Below are positions 6,955 to 14,079 of a stretch of 16,094 nt of DNA, piece by piece. The notes beneath the pieces were generated by a model. The model ran no database searches and had not been told where the DNA came from. It saw only the letters and a list, made by a program, of their open reading frames with translations. Position 1 is the first letter of the stretch; every line of letters starts with the position of its first letter. Origin of the DNA: JAVBMB01 sp031552995 (GTDB lineage Bacteria; Bacillota; Clostridia; Oscillospirales; Butyricicoccaceae); NCBI GenBank assembly GCA_031552995.1, contig JAVBMB010000007.1, positions 1 through 16,094 on the forward strand, read 5' to 3'. A program made the position numbers and the translations under genes.

Positions 6955-7968
6955 ATGCTGAATATACTTGAGACCCAGAGAAAGCTGATTGCCGCGGCGC
7001 TGCCCAGCGGTTTTGAATCCCCGCAAGCCGCGCTGCTGGCCGAGATGGCGCGCCCGTTTGTCGACGAGGTGTTTGTCGACACGCTTGGCAATGTTATCTG
7101 CCACAAAAAAGGCAAGGGCAAAAAGCTTATGATGCCCGCCCACATGGATGTTATCGGCTTTATGTCTCTGTTTGTCGACAAAGACGGCTTTATTCGTTTT
7201 ACGACAATCGGAGGGCATGTTATGGGTACGCTGATAAACACGCCGATTCGCTTTGAAAACGGCGTCAAGGGCTGCATCCGCTATGATGATAAAGCCGATG
7301 TCGCAAAGACAAGCACGATGGGCATCGATAAAAACAAGCTGTATATCGATATCGGCGCAAAAGATTATGACGAGGCTGCCGCGCTTGTGCCGGTGGGCAG
7401 CGTCGCCGTTTTTGACGCGGACGCGGTCGAAATCGCCGGAGGGAATATCATGACGCCGTACGCCGACGACCTTATGGCGTGCGTCGTGCTGCTGCTGACG
7501 ATGGAGCAGATGGGAGACAGCCCGAACGACCTGTACTATGTGTTCACCGTGCAGGAGGAACGCGGCTTGCTGGGAGCAAAAACGGCGGCCTATCGCATCG
7601 AGCCCGATATGGCTGTCGCCGTCGACCTGACGAGGACGGGCGACACGCCGGGCGAGGAAGTGAAGATGGAAGTGTATCTCGGCAAAGGCCCGGCGATAAA
7701 GATAAAGGACAGCGGCACACTGGCCAACCCGCAGGTCATCGAGCATCTGCGCGCCGCGGCAAAGAAGGCGAAGATAGCATATCAGAACGAGATACTGCTT
7801 TCCGGCTCCACAGACGCCGCGCTAATCCAGCGCGTTAAAGGCGGCATAGTGACAGGCACGATAAGCATCCCGGGCAGGCATATCCACACACCCGGGGAGA
7901 CTGTCAACATCAAGGATGTGCAGCAGGCGGCAAAGCTGCTTGCCACAGCCGCCATGATGGAGATTTAG
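6955..7968 (+). CDS. M42-family metallo-aminopeptidase (copy 4, DDL subtype)
   Basis: The ATG at 6955 is preceded at 6 nt by a perfect AGGAGGTG (6941-6948); an alternative GTG at 6946 lies inside that SD and is rejected. The protein has 337 aa. Ligands are His63/Asp65 in PAHMDVIGF, Asp171/Asp172 in TPYADDLMAC, Glu201/Glu202 in TVQEERGLLGA, Asp224 in AVDLTRTGDTPG and His311 in IPGRHIHTPGE. Like copy 3 it has DDL in place of DDR, and GLLGA where most M42 members have a GxxGA glycine-rich turn. The gap to copy 3 is 12 nt, and the next gene starts 1 nt after its stop. It completes a block of four paralogues in one transcript. Confidence 0.9.
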   Translation: MLNILETQRKLIAAALPSGFESPQAALLAEMARPFVDEVFVDTLGNVICHKKGKGKKLMMPAHMDVIGFMSLFVDKDGFIRFTTIGGHVMGTLINTPIRFENGVKGCIRYDDKADVAKTSTMGIDKNKLYIDIGAKDYDEAAALVPVGSVAVFDADAVEIAGGNIMTPYADDLMACVVLLLTMEQMGDSPNDLYYVFTVQEERGLLGAKTAAYRIEPDMAVAVDLTRTGDTPGEEVKMEVYLGKGPAIKIKDSGTLANPQVIEHLRAAAKKAKIAYQNEILLSGSTDAALIQRVKGGIVTGTISIPGRHIHTPGETVNIKDVQQAAKLLATAAMMEI

Positions 7969-7969
7969 T

Positions 7970-9226
7970 GTGTTTTCCAACGCTTTAAGGGATATAGCCG
8001 CCGCCGCCGAACAAAAGGCGGCGGCGGGCTTTGCCCGTTTTGACAGCATAGCGCAGGCCAACACAGAGCGGGTGCTGGCCGCGTTTTCGCGCCACCGTGT
8101 CAGCGACGCCTGCTTTGCCGGCACGACCGGCTATGGGTATGACGACACGGGGCGCGACAAGCTGGAGCTTGTGTACGCCGATGTTTTCGGATGCGAAAGC
8201 GCGCTTGTGCGCACCGGTTTTGTCAACGGAAGCCACGCCATCGCGTGCGCCATAATGGCGTGCATGAGGCCGAACGGCACGCTGCTGTCGGCCACGGGGG
8301 CGGTGTACGATACGCTGCACACGCTTGTCGGCAAGCGCGGCGCCGTTTTCGGCAGCCTGCCGTATTACGGCATGGCCTACCGCGAGGTTGATATGGCGGA
8401 CGGGGAGCTTGACCTCAACGCGCTTGAGCGCGAGGCGGCGAGGGATGATGTCACCGCAGTGTTCATCCAGCGCTCGCGCGGGTATTCGCAGCGCCGGACG
8501 CTTGGCGTAAAGCGGATTGGCGAAGCCGTTGAGGTCATCCGCAGCGTCAACCCCGACGCCGCAATACTTGTCGACAACTGCTACGGCGAGTTTTGCGAGA
8601 CGCTTGAGCCGACGCATGTCGGTGCCGATTTAATCTGCGGCTCGCTTATAAAAAACCCCGGAGGCGGTATAGCGCCGGCGGGAGGATATATTGCGGGGCG
8701 CGGCGGGCTTGTCGCCCGCGCCGCGCAGCAGCTGACTCTGCCCGGAATCGGCGGGGAATGCGGCGCGACGCTCGGCGTCAGCAGGGCGCTGTTCCAAGGC
8801 TTTTTTATGGCGCCGCACACCGTGGCGCAGGCGCTTAAGACGGCGGCTTTTTGCGCCGCCGCCATGCAGAGCCTGGGGTATGATGTCTCGCCCGGCCCGT
8901 GCGACGAGCGCGGCGATATAATCCAGGCAATCAACTTTGCGCAGCCGCAGGCCGTGCTTGCGTTCTGCCGCGGGATACAGGCCGGCGCGCCGGTCGACAG
9001 CTTCGCCGCGCCCGAGCCGTGGGATATGCCGGGCTACGACTGCCCGGTCGTCATGGCGGCCGGCGCGTTTGTGCAGGGCTCGTCCATCGAGCTGTCATGC
9101 GATGCGCCGATGCGCCCGCCGTACACCGCTTTTATGCAGGGCGGGCTGACATTTGAAGCGGGCAAGATAGGCGTCATGCACGCCGTGCAGCGCATACTTG
9201 ACATGCGTCGGGAGGCGGAGGCGTGA
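7970..9226 (+). CDS. PLP-dependent methionine-gamma-lyase-like protein (aluminium-resistance / YnbB family)
   Basis: The GTG start at 7970 lies 1 nt after copy 4, with GGAG 7 nt upstream. The 418-aa protein is a fold-type I PLP enzyme of the family often labelled methionine gamma-lyase or aluminium resistance protein. Diagnostic parts are GTTGYGYDDTGRDKLE (51-66), VNGSHAIACA (85-94) and IQRSRGYSQRRTL (166-178). It also has ILVDNCYGEF (199-208, Asp202 contacting the cofactor) and SLIKNPGGGIAPAGGY (225-240), where Lys228 is the probable Schiff-base lysine. The C-terminus has YDCPVVMAAGAFVQGSSIELSCD and TAFMQGGLT. The true reaction of the family is poorly established: a C-S lyase on a sulfur amino acid is a family-level guess. 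It overlaps ruvC by 4 nt (GTGA). Confidence 0.9.
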   Translation: MFSNALRDIAAAAEQKAAAGFARFDSIAQANTERVLAAFSRHRVSDACFAGTTGYGYDDTGRDKLELVYADVFGCESALVRTGFVNGSHAIACAIMACMRPNGTLLSATGAVYDTLHTLVGKRGAVFGSLPYYGMAYREVDMADGELDLNALEREAARDDVTAVFIQRSRGYSQRRTLGVKRIGEAVEVIRSVNPDAAILVDNCYGEFCETLEPTHVGADLICGSLIKNPGGGIAPAGGYIAGRGGLVARAAQQLTLPGIGGECGATLGVSRALFQGFFMAPHTVAQALKTAAFCAAAMQSLGYDVSPGPCDERGDIIQAINFAQPQAVLAFCRGIQAGAPVDSFAAPEPWDMPGYDCPVVMAAGAFVQGSSIELSCDAPMRPPYTAFMQGGLTFEAGKIGVMHAVQRILDMRREAEA

Positions 9227-9711
9227 TTGTGCTGGGCATCGACCCGGGATACGCCACCGTCGGCTACGGCGTCATAGAGCACAGCCGCGGCGTCAGCAGG
9301 ATGCTGACGTACGGCGTTATTACGACGCGGCCCGGGCCTTCGCTTCCGGCGAGGCTTGGCGAGATATTTTCGGACATGCAGGAGCTTATCGGGAGGTTCC
9401 GCCCCGGCGCCGTCGCGATAGAGCAGCTGTTCTTCAATACGAACCAAAAAACGGCGATACAGGTGGCTCAGGCGCGCGGTGTGCTGCTTCTGGCCTGCGT
9501 GCAGGCCGGGATGGTGCCGTTCGAGTACACGCCTCTTCAGGTCAAGCAGGCCATCGCCGGATACGGCCGGGCCGACAAGCATCAGATGATGGAGATGACG
9601 CGCACGATTTTGAAGCTGGAAAAGGTTCCTAAGCCGGACGACGCTGCCGACGCGCTTGCCATAGCGATCTGCCACGCATACAGCGCCGAAAGCCTTGCAT
9701 TTGACAAATAA
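9223..9711 (+). CDS. ruvC: Crossover junction endodeoxyribonuclease RuvC
   Basis: RuvC resolves Holliday junctions by paired nicks during recombination and repair. The 162 aa are of normal length. The catalytic acidic tetrad is intact: Asp7 in VLGIDPGYATVGYG, Glu67 in VAIEQLFF, and Asp140 and Asp143 in KPDDAADALAIAICHA. NTNQKTAIQVAQARGVLLLA and the loop GYGRADKHQM are also typical. The start is GTG, overlapping the stop of the PLP gene, with GGAGG 7 nt upstream. The ruvA and ruvB genes often found next to it are absent here: the next genes are convergent. It is the last gene of the murD operon and is closed by a strong terminator. Confidence 0.97.
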   Translation: MIVLGIDPGYATVGYGVIEHSRGVSRMLTYGVITTRPGPSLPARLGEIFSDMQELIGRFRPGAVAIEQLFFNTNQKTAIQVAQARGVLLLACVQAGMVPFEYTPLQVKQAIAGYGRADKHQMMEMTRTILKLEKVPKPDDAADALAIAICHAYSAESLAFDK

Positions 9712-9715
9712 AAAA

Positions 9716-9748
9716 CGCCCGGATGAGCATTCATCCGGGCGATATTTT
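9716..9748. terminator. Bidirectional terminator between ruvC and the ABC exporter operon
   Basis: A perfect 11-bp stem (CGCCCGGATGA at 9716-9726 with 9731-9741, loop GCAT) is flanked by AAAAAA on the left and ATATTTTATT on the right. It can therefore end ruvC transcription on the plus strand and the converging permease transcript (TTTTTTATTTG) on the minus strand. Confidence 0.9.
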
Positions 9749-9755
9749 ATTCGCC

Positions 9756-10532
9756 TTACGAGCCGGTCGATTTGTATCTGCCGACGCCGAAGCGCCAAAA
9801 AGCGTATGCCGGCAGGGCGAACAACGTGCCAAGCAGAGGCGCCAGCGCGTATAACGCGCTGGTGCTGCGCCCCAGCAAAAACAGCAGCGGATAATACTGG
9901 AACAGCGCAAGCGGCACGACACAGGTCAAAAATGTCAGCACCTGCTTGCCGTATATACCGAACGGATAGCGTCCGAACTCACGCCCGCCGTCTGTCAGCA
10001 CATTCATGAACTCCAGCCCTTCGATGGTGAAGAATGTGAAGCCGGCGTATATGAGAAACAGCGCCGAGAATATGACGCTGCCGCCCGCAATCATCAGCGC
10101 CAGAACCGAGACGCGAGGCAGCGTCCACACGATTCCGGCCCGCGGTATGGCGTAGACGAGCATGACAATGCTCTGCATCAGTCTCGCGACGCGGGTCAAC
10201 TCTACCTTTGACGCAAGAACCTGAAATATTTCGCCCCGGGGGCGGACGAGCACCCGGTCGAACTCGCCGTTGGATATCATGGACGGAAACATGTCGAACC
10301 CCCGCGCAAAGCACTCGGCAATCGAAAATGCCGCCAGCACAACGGCGAAGCATATCATCACCTGGTTCAGCGTGAAGCCTTGAACCTCGTGCACCGTGCC
10401 GAACATGAAGAATATGCCGACGAGCGCCGTGAACGATACAAAAAACTGGCCGAGCATCGTCAGAACAAATGACAGCTTATGCTGCATCTGGCTTTGTACA
10501 TGGATTAGGAAATACTTCTTATAAAGTCGCAT
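9756..10532 (-). CDS. ABC-2-type transporter permease (second permease)
   Basis: The 258-aa integral membrane protein starts MRLYKKYFLIHVQSQMQHKLSF and has about six hydrophobic helices (for example VLTMLGQFFVSFTALVGIFFMF, ALMIAGGSVIFSALFLIYAGF and VLTFLTCVVPLALFQYYPLLFLL). A cytoplasmic segment contains GEFDRVLVRPRG, a motif shared with the other permease (GSISYELARPLD). I associate this with the uncharacterised three-component ABC-2 exporters whose ATPase resembles NatA. The start is the ATG at 10532, 23 nt after the first permease, with GGAGG close upstream. The same frame stays open to 11432, but that upstream part is antisense-like filler inside the first permease. Cargo is unknown. Confidence 0.88.
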   Translation of the reverse strand: MRLYKKYFLIHVQSQMQHKLSFVLTMLGQFFVSFTALVGIFFMFGTVHEVQGFTLNQVMICFAVVLAAFSIAECFARGFDMFPSMISNGEFDRVLVRPRGEIFQVLASKVELTRVARLMQSIVMLVYAIPRAGIVWTLPRVSVLALMIAGGSVIFSALFLIYAGFTFFTIEGLEFMNVLTDGGREFGRYPFGIYGKQVLTFLTCVVPLALFQYYPLLFLLGRSTSALYALAPLLGTLFALPAYAFWRFGVGRYKSTGS

Positions 10533-10555
10533 AGTCCTCCGCCTTTCCCATGCTG

Positions 10556-11359
10556 TCAGCCGCCCTGAACGACGACGCGTGTAAGTGCCTTTTTCATCAG
10601 CAAACGCCCGATAATTACAAGAACTGCCAGCCAGAAAACCTGCAGCAGCAAGCCGCGCACGGCGTGCGCGCCCGCGATATTGCCGGCATAGATGCGCAGC
10701 GGCATGTTTTGCATGGCGGCAAACGGCAGCAGCTCGGCTATCCGCCGGAAAGCGGGAGGGAAAAACGGCAAAGGGATGATTGCGCCCGCCAAAAAATCGC
10801 CCAGAGACGCCGCGACGAGGCGCACGCCGACCGACGACAGCGTGAAAAACGTTGTGATGTATATCAGCATGCACCACGCGCAGACAACGGCGAGGCCGAG
10901 CGTCACCGAGGCTATGAACATAACGCCCTGCGCAAAGGTTGGCGGCAGCGTCATGCGCATCGGCCCCGGGATGAAAAACGCGACGGCGAGTATCGGCATG
11001 CAGCGCAGCGCGGCCCGCGACAGCCTGTTTGCCATCGACTGTGTAAACCACCGCCCGTACAGGTCCAAAGGGCGCGCCAGCTCGTAGGATATCGAGCCCG
11101 ACGTTATCGAGTCGAATATCTCGCGCTCGAAAAACCATGTCATAAACAGCGCCAAAAACGCCTGCTGAAGCCATATGTAAGACGCGAGCTGCGTGTAGGT
11201 CATGTCGAAGCCGCCGGGGGAGGCATTGTAAAACGCGCGGAAAGCCAAAAGCTCCATAAACCCCCACGCGAACTGTGTGACGACGCCGGCAAGCGCCGCC
11301 GCGCGGTATTGCAGCACAAGCGAAAAGCGCACGCGGAACACCGACAGATACGCCTTCAT
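10556..11359 (-). CDS. ABC-2-type transporter permease (first permease)
   Basis: The 267-aa membrane protein begins MKAYLSVFRVRFSLVLQYRAAALAG, with an N-terminal amphipathic segment. It has about six membrane helices, including LASYIWLQQAFLALFMTWFF, GVMFIASVTLGLAVVCAWCMLIYITTFF and LLLQVFWLAVLVIIGRLLM. The cytoplasmic SGSISYELARPLDLYGRWF (87-105) corresponds to the conserved LxRPxD element of this permease type. Its ATG overlaps the ATPase stop (ATGA), with GGAG about 9 nt upstream. With the second permease it would form a heterodimeric channel. Substrate is unknown; antibiotics, lipids or peptides are all possible. Confidence 0.88.
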   Translation of the reverse strand: MKAYLSVFRVRFSLVLQYRAAALAGVVTQFAWGFMELLAFRAFYNASPGGFDMTYTQLASYIWLQQAFLALFMTWFFEREIFDSITSGSISYELARPLDLYGRWFTQSMANRLSRAALRCMPILAVAFFIPGPMRMTLPPTFAQGVMFIASVTLGLAVVCAWCMLIYITTFFTLSSVGVRLVAASLGDFLAGAIIPLPFFPPAFRRIAELLPFAAMQNMPLRIYAGNIAGAHAVRGLLLQVFWLAVLVIIGRLLMKKALTRVVVQGG

Positions 11360-12330
11360 ATCTCATACTCCCTGTAAAGGCCGACGACCATCTCCTCCGA
11401 CGAGACGCCCGAGACAGAGATGTCGCGCACATCGGCCTGCTCGCCCAGCATAGCCATTACCTGCCCCAGCGACACGACGGTGGTATCTACCTGCAGCACG
11501 GCAAGCCCCGGCTGTTTTTGCGAAAGCTTTATGCCGGGCGCCGGTGAGATATCGCCGGACGAATACTCTACCGTAAGCGTGCGGGTCCGCGCAAAGCGCG
11601 CTTTCAGCGCGCCGAGGGTGTCGTCCAGAAGTATCCTGCCGCGGCCTATCAGCAAAATGCGCCGCGCCAGCGCTTCGATATCCTGCATGTCGTGCGTCGT
11701 AAGGATGACTGTCGTGCCGCGCTCTTTGTTGCGGCGCATGATGAACTCGCGCACGGCTATCTTCGACACGGCGTCGAGGCCGATTGTAGGCTCGTCCAAA
11801 AACAGTATGTCGGGGTCGTGCAGCAGAGAGGCGGCGATTTCGCACCGCATCCGCTGACCAAGGCTCAGGCTTCGCGCCGGTGTGCGAAGTATATCGCCGA
11901 GGTCCAGAAGCGTACTGAGCTCGTCCAGAGAGGTCTTGTAGCGCTGCGGCTCGATACGGTATATGTCGCGCAGCAGCTCAAAGCTGTCGATGACAGGCAC
12001 ATCCCACCACAGCTGGCTGCGCTGGCCGAACACGACGCCGATGCGCGCGACATGCGGCACGCGCTGCTTCCACGGTGTGCGCCCGTTTATGACGCAGCTT
12101 CCGCTGTCGGGCGTCAGTATGCCGCACATGATTTTTATCGTCGTGGATTTGCCGGCGCCGTTCGGGCCGATATAGCCGACAATTTCGCCGGCGCCGATGC
12201 GGAAGCTGACATCGGTAAGCGCGCTTATCAGCTGATACTCGCGAGAAAACAGCGCCTTGACCGCCTGCGCAAACCCGGCCGACCGCCGCGCCACCCTGAA
12301 GCTTTTGTTGATGCCGTTCAGCTCGATCAT
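11356..12330 (-). CDS. ABC transporter ATP-binding protein (ABC-2 exporter, NatA-like)
   Basis: The 324-aa nucleotide-binding subunit drives the two permeases. All ATPase motifs are intact: Walker A GPNGAGKST (55-63), Q-loop Gln103 in VFGQRSQLWWD, signature SLSLGQRMR (154-162), Walker B ILFLDEP (175-181) and H-loop His213 in TTHD. An insertion before the first core strand (RVARRSAGFAQAVKALFSREYQLISAL, 12-38) and the FGQRSQLWWD stretch fit the class of uncharacterised ATPases paired with two separate permeases. A C-terminal domain of about 75 residues (from about 250) follows the ATPase core. GGGGG lies about 6 nt before the ATG. It is the first gene of a three-gene operon with its own promoter at 12415-12441. 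Confidence 0.93.
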   Translation of the reverse strand: MIELNGINKSFRVARRSAGFAQAVKALFSREYQLISALTDVSFRIGAGEIVGYIGPNGAGKSTTIKIMCGILTPDSGSCVINGRTPWKQRVPHVARIGVVFGQRSQLWWDVPVIDSFELLRDIYRIEPQRYKTSLDELSTLLDLGDILRTPARSLSLGQRMRCEIAASLLHDPDILFLDEPTIGLDAVSKIAVREFIMRRNKERGTTVILTTHDMQDIEALARRILLIGRGRILLDDTLGALKARFARTRTLTVEYSSGDISPAPGIKLSQKQPGLAVLQVDTTVVSLGQVMAMLGEQADVRDISVSGVSSEEMVVGLYREYEI

Positions 12331-12414
12331 ATTTACCCCCGGCGCAATATATTTTTGGCCTGTGTGTCGTTTAAAGCCGCGTGAAAGTGCGGGAGAAACC
12401 TAAAGGAGATTTAT

Positions 12415-12441
12415 ATTATAACAACGGGCGGCACAAGTCAA
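12415..12441 (-). promoter_or_regulatory. Probable promoter of the ABC exporter operon
   Basis: On the minus strand TTGACT (complement of 12436-12441) is followed after 15 bp by a perfect TATAAT (complement of 12415-12420). Shifting the -10 two bases gives TAATAT with a 17-bp spacer. It leaves a leader of about 75 nt before the ATPase. The spacer is short, so confidence is moderate. Confidence 0.55.
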
Positions 12442-12460
12442 GTCTTTTTGTAACAACGGG
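12419..12460. repeat. Direct repeat TAACAACGGG x2, possible operator
   Basis: The 10-mer TAACAACGGG occurs at 12419-12428 and 12451-12460, 32 bp apart (about three helical turns). The first copy overlaps the -10/spacer of the exporter promoter and the second lies just upstream of its -35. Such spacing fits two binding sites on one DNA face. The rest of the 12331-12623 intergenic region contains no convincing gene. A candidate promoter for the atp side is TTGCAT-17 bp-TAAAAC near 12555, which is weak. Confidence 0.35.
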
Positions 12461-12623
12461 TATTTTTGTGTTGTGCATTGTGCCCTTTATAGGCCGGTAT
12501 GACGGCATAAACACGCGGAAGTATACAAAAATCGCCGGTATCGGGTATAAGGGCTTGCATTTTGCCATGCATAGGAGTAAAACATATTAGAGAGGATACA
12601 CCCGCGGCATAGGAGGAATGTCT

Positions 12624-12896
12624 ATGATAGGTGCGGTCATCGGCCTTGTATGCGGCGCTGCGGCGCTTTTTTGCTTGACTAAGGTGACCAACGCGGTTAT
12701 CAAGGGAGAGAGCAGGCAGATGCTTCTTCCCCTGGTCGGCAACATGGCGGCGCTGGGCGGGGGTCTGCTTATCACGGCATTGACGGTAAGGGGGCAAATA
12801 CTGCACGCCGGCATTGCCATGTCGGCCGTGATGGTGATAGGCTCGTTTTACTTATTTTTGCACAAGAACAGAACAGGCGGTGGAAACGATGGATGA
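12624..12896 (+). CDS. Small membrane protein at the AtpI position of the atp operon
   Basis: The ATG at 12624 lies 7 nt after a perfect AGGAGG (12611-12616); the ATG at 12618 is too close to that SD. The 90-aa product has three hydrophobic helices (about 1-18, 33-54 and 61-79) and a short polar tail. Position, size and topology fit the poorly conserved AtpI or similar F0-associated assembly proteins that often open clostridial atp operons, but I see no diagnostic residue. It overlaps the following short ORF by 8 nt. The gene is likely real; AtpI identity is inference from location. Confidence 0.75.
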   Translation: MIGAVIGLVCGAAALFCLTKVTNAVIKGESRQMLLPLVGNMAALGGGLLITALTVRGQILHAGIAMSAVMVIGSFYLFLHKNRTGGGNDG

Positions 12897-13038
12897 AGTT
12901 AACTCCGGCACGCTTAAAAAACCACTCGTCATAATATCATCAGCGGCAGAGGCCCGGCCCCGGCCGGGCGGCGCCTGTACAGGCTTGACCGGCGGCCGCG
13001 CGGCGATATCCGCGTCCGGCACGGCGGCATGGCGGTAG
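12889..13038 (+). CDS. Doubtful 49-aa ORF between the AtpI-like gene and atpB
   Basis: The frame opens at ATG 12889, overlapping the previous stop (ATGGATGA), with a GGTGG-type SD about 5 nt upstream, and stops at TAG 13036. The first 20 residues (MDEVNSGTLKKPLVIISSAA) look protein-like; the rest (ARPRPGGACTGLTGGRAA...) is low-complexity, as expected from translated GC-rich non-coding DNA, and covers a hairpin at 12952-12969. It may be a leader peptide, a decayed gene or nothing. No family is recognised. Confidence 0.3.
   Translation: MDEVNSGTLKKPLVIISSAAEARPRPGGACTGLTGGRAAISASGTAAWR
12952..12969 (+). other. GC-rich hairpin upstream of atpB
   Basis: GCCCGGCC (12952-12959) is followed after two bases by GGCCGGGC (12962-12969), giving a very stable stem. 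No T-run follows, so it is not an intrinsic terminator. It could modulate processing or translation between the first atp-operon gene and atpB. Confidence 0.45.
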
Positions 13039-13044
13039 GCGGCG

Positions 13045-14022
13045 ATGAAAGATTTTGCTGTTGTACTCGCCGCGGTGCTTGCCGTCGCGCTCATCATTCG
13101 GATATTTGTTATCCCCAGGTTTGCGGAAAGCCCGGGCAAGCTTCAGGCGCTGCTCGAGGCGGTTGTCGGCTTTTTTTCCAGGCTTGCGGGGCGCAGGCGG
13201 CGCGATAAGGCCGAAGGAAACGAGCTGCCCGCCGAGGTGAAAGCGAAGAAAAAAAGCGGAATCGGCCGCGCCGTGCTGATTGGCGCAGCCGTGTGCATTG
13301 CCGCCGGGCTGCTGATATCGGCGCTGTTCCCGAACGCGCCGAGGGAGGAGCTGCACGTATCGCTTGAAGGGGCGAAAATCGACTTTTTCGGCCTCAGCAT
13401 AAGCTCGTCGGTCGTCTACACATGGGTTATGATACTCATAGTGCTTGCCGTTTCGCTGGCGCTTCGCATATTTGCGATACCCAAGTTCAGCGACAAACCG
13501 GGCAAGCTGCAGCTTCTGCTTGAGGCGGCTGTAGACTTTGCGGATGATTTTACACAAAGCCATGTGCACGGGCTGAGCAATGCGCTCGGGCCGTATGTCT
13601 TCACTGTGGCGGTGTTTTTGGTGTGCAGCGCAGCGTTCGAGCTGTTCGGGTTCCGCCCGCCGTCGTCGGATATTACGGTGACATTCGCGCTGAGCATAAT
13701 TACATTTTTGATGATAAACTACTTCGGCCTTAAGCATAACGGCCTGAAAGGCAGGCTGAAGCAGTTTGTGCGGCCGATGCCGTTCATGGTGCCGTTTAAG
13801 ATACTAAGCGACATCGCGGTGCCAATATCTCTGGCGTGCAGGCTTTTTGGCAATATGCTGGGCGGCATGATCGTTATAAACCTTATATATATGGCGATGA
13901 ACAACTTCAGTGTCGGCGTTCCGGGGGTTCTCGGGCTGTATTTCAGCCTGTTCCACCCGCTGATACAGACATTTATTTTCCTCAAGCTGTCGCTCTCGTT
14001 CATCGAGGAAGCGGTGGACTGA
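13045..14022 (+). CDS. atpB: ATP synthase F0 subunit a, with duplicated N-terminal segment
   Basis: Subunit a forms the ion half-channels against the c-ring. The essential arginine is Arg266 in ISLACRLFGNMLGGMIVINL. PMPFMVPFKILSDIAVP (244-260) and the final hairpin FHPLIQTFIFLKLSLSFIEEAVD are also typical. At 325 aa it is longer than the usual 220-270. The excess is N-terminal: residues 10-44 (membrane helix plus RIFVIPRFAESPGKLQALLEA) repeat residues 132-166 with 22 of 35 identical. Between them lie a basic linker (RRRRDK...KAKKK, 50-70) and a further membrane helix (GRAVLIGAAVCIAAGLLISALF, 74-95). A normal-length a subunit would begin near residue 65-72, but the only internal start there is a GTG at about 13237 without a good SD. 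The upstream ATG at 13045 has AGG about 5-8 nt before it. The function call is firm; which start is used is uncertain. Confidence 0.93.
   Translation: MKDFAVVLAAVLAVALIIRIFVIPRFAESPGKLQALLEAVVGFFSRLAGRRRRDKAEGNELPAEVKAKKKSGIGRAVLIGAAVCIAAGLLISALFPNAPREELHVSLEGAKIDFFGLSISSSVVYTWVMILIVLAVSLALRIFAIPKFSDKPGKLQLLLEAAVDFADDFTQSHVHGLSNALGPYVFTVAVFLVCSAAFELFGFRPPSSDITVTFALSIITFLMINYFGLKHNGLKGRLKQFVRPMPFMVPFKILSDIAVPISLACRLFGNMLGGMIVINLIYMAMNNFSVGVPGVLGLYFSLFHPLIQTFIFLKLSLSFIEEAVD
13072..13176 (+). repeat. atpB internal duplication, first copy
   Basis: This encodes residues 10-44 of the a subunit. It aligns without gaps to 13438-13542, exactly 366 bp further on: VLAV, RIF, IP, PGKLQ, LLEA and V-F are shared. 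Nucleotide similarity is also visible (GTGCTTGCCGT and CCGGGCAAGCT occur in both). Confidence 0.85.
13438..13542 (+). repeat. atpB internal duplication, second (native) copy
   Basis: This encodes residues 132-166 of the a subunit, the first membrane helix and following helix in a normal-length protein. It is the parent-like copy because it is contiguous with the rest of the conserved a subunit (VDFADDFTQSHVHG...). Confidence 0.85.
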
Positions 14023-14079
14023 TAAACCGGAAACAACAAACGCCGCAGCGCGGCAATTATTTGGAGAGGTGTAACAGAT

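Noticed and set aside
5469..7277. Long minus-strand open frame of about 600 codons opposite the M42 genes
   Set aside because: It lies antisense to three proteins with intact catalytic motifs, has no SD, and its translation is Ser/Pro/Ile-rich without domain features. It is a shadow produced by GC-rich codon bias.
9223..9711. RuvC homologue as a CRISPR- or transposon-associated nuclease
   Set aside because: The length, the four catalytic acids and the surrounding motifs are those of the housekeeping Holliday-junction resolvase.
10533..11432. N-terminal extension of the second permease frame to 558 codons
   Set aside because: The extension overlaps the whole first permease on the same strand in another frame and is Arg/Ala/His-rich filler. 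The conserved permease begins at the ATG at 10532.
12381..12590. Plus-strand 69-codon frame between the exporter and atp operons
   Set aside because: It opens at a GTG without a usable SD, covers the exporter promoter and direct repeats, and shows no recognisable features despite a short hydrophobic stretch.
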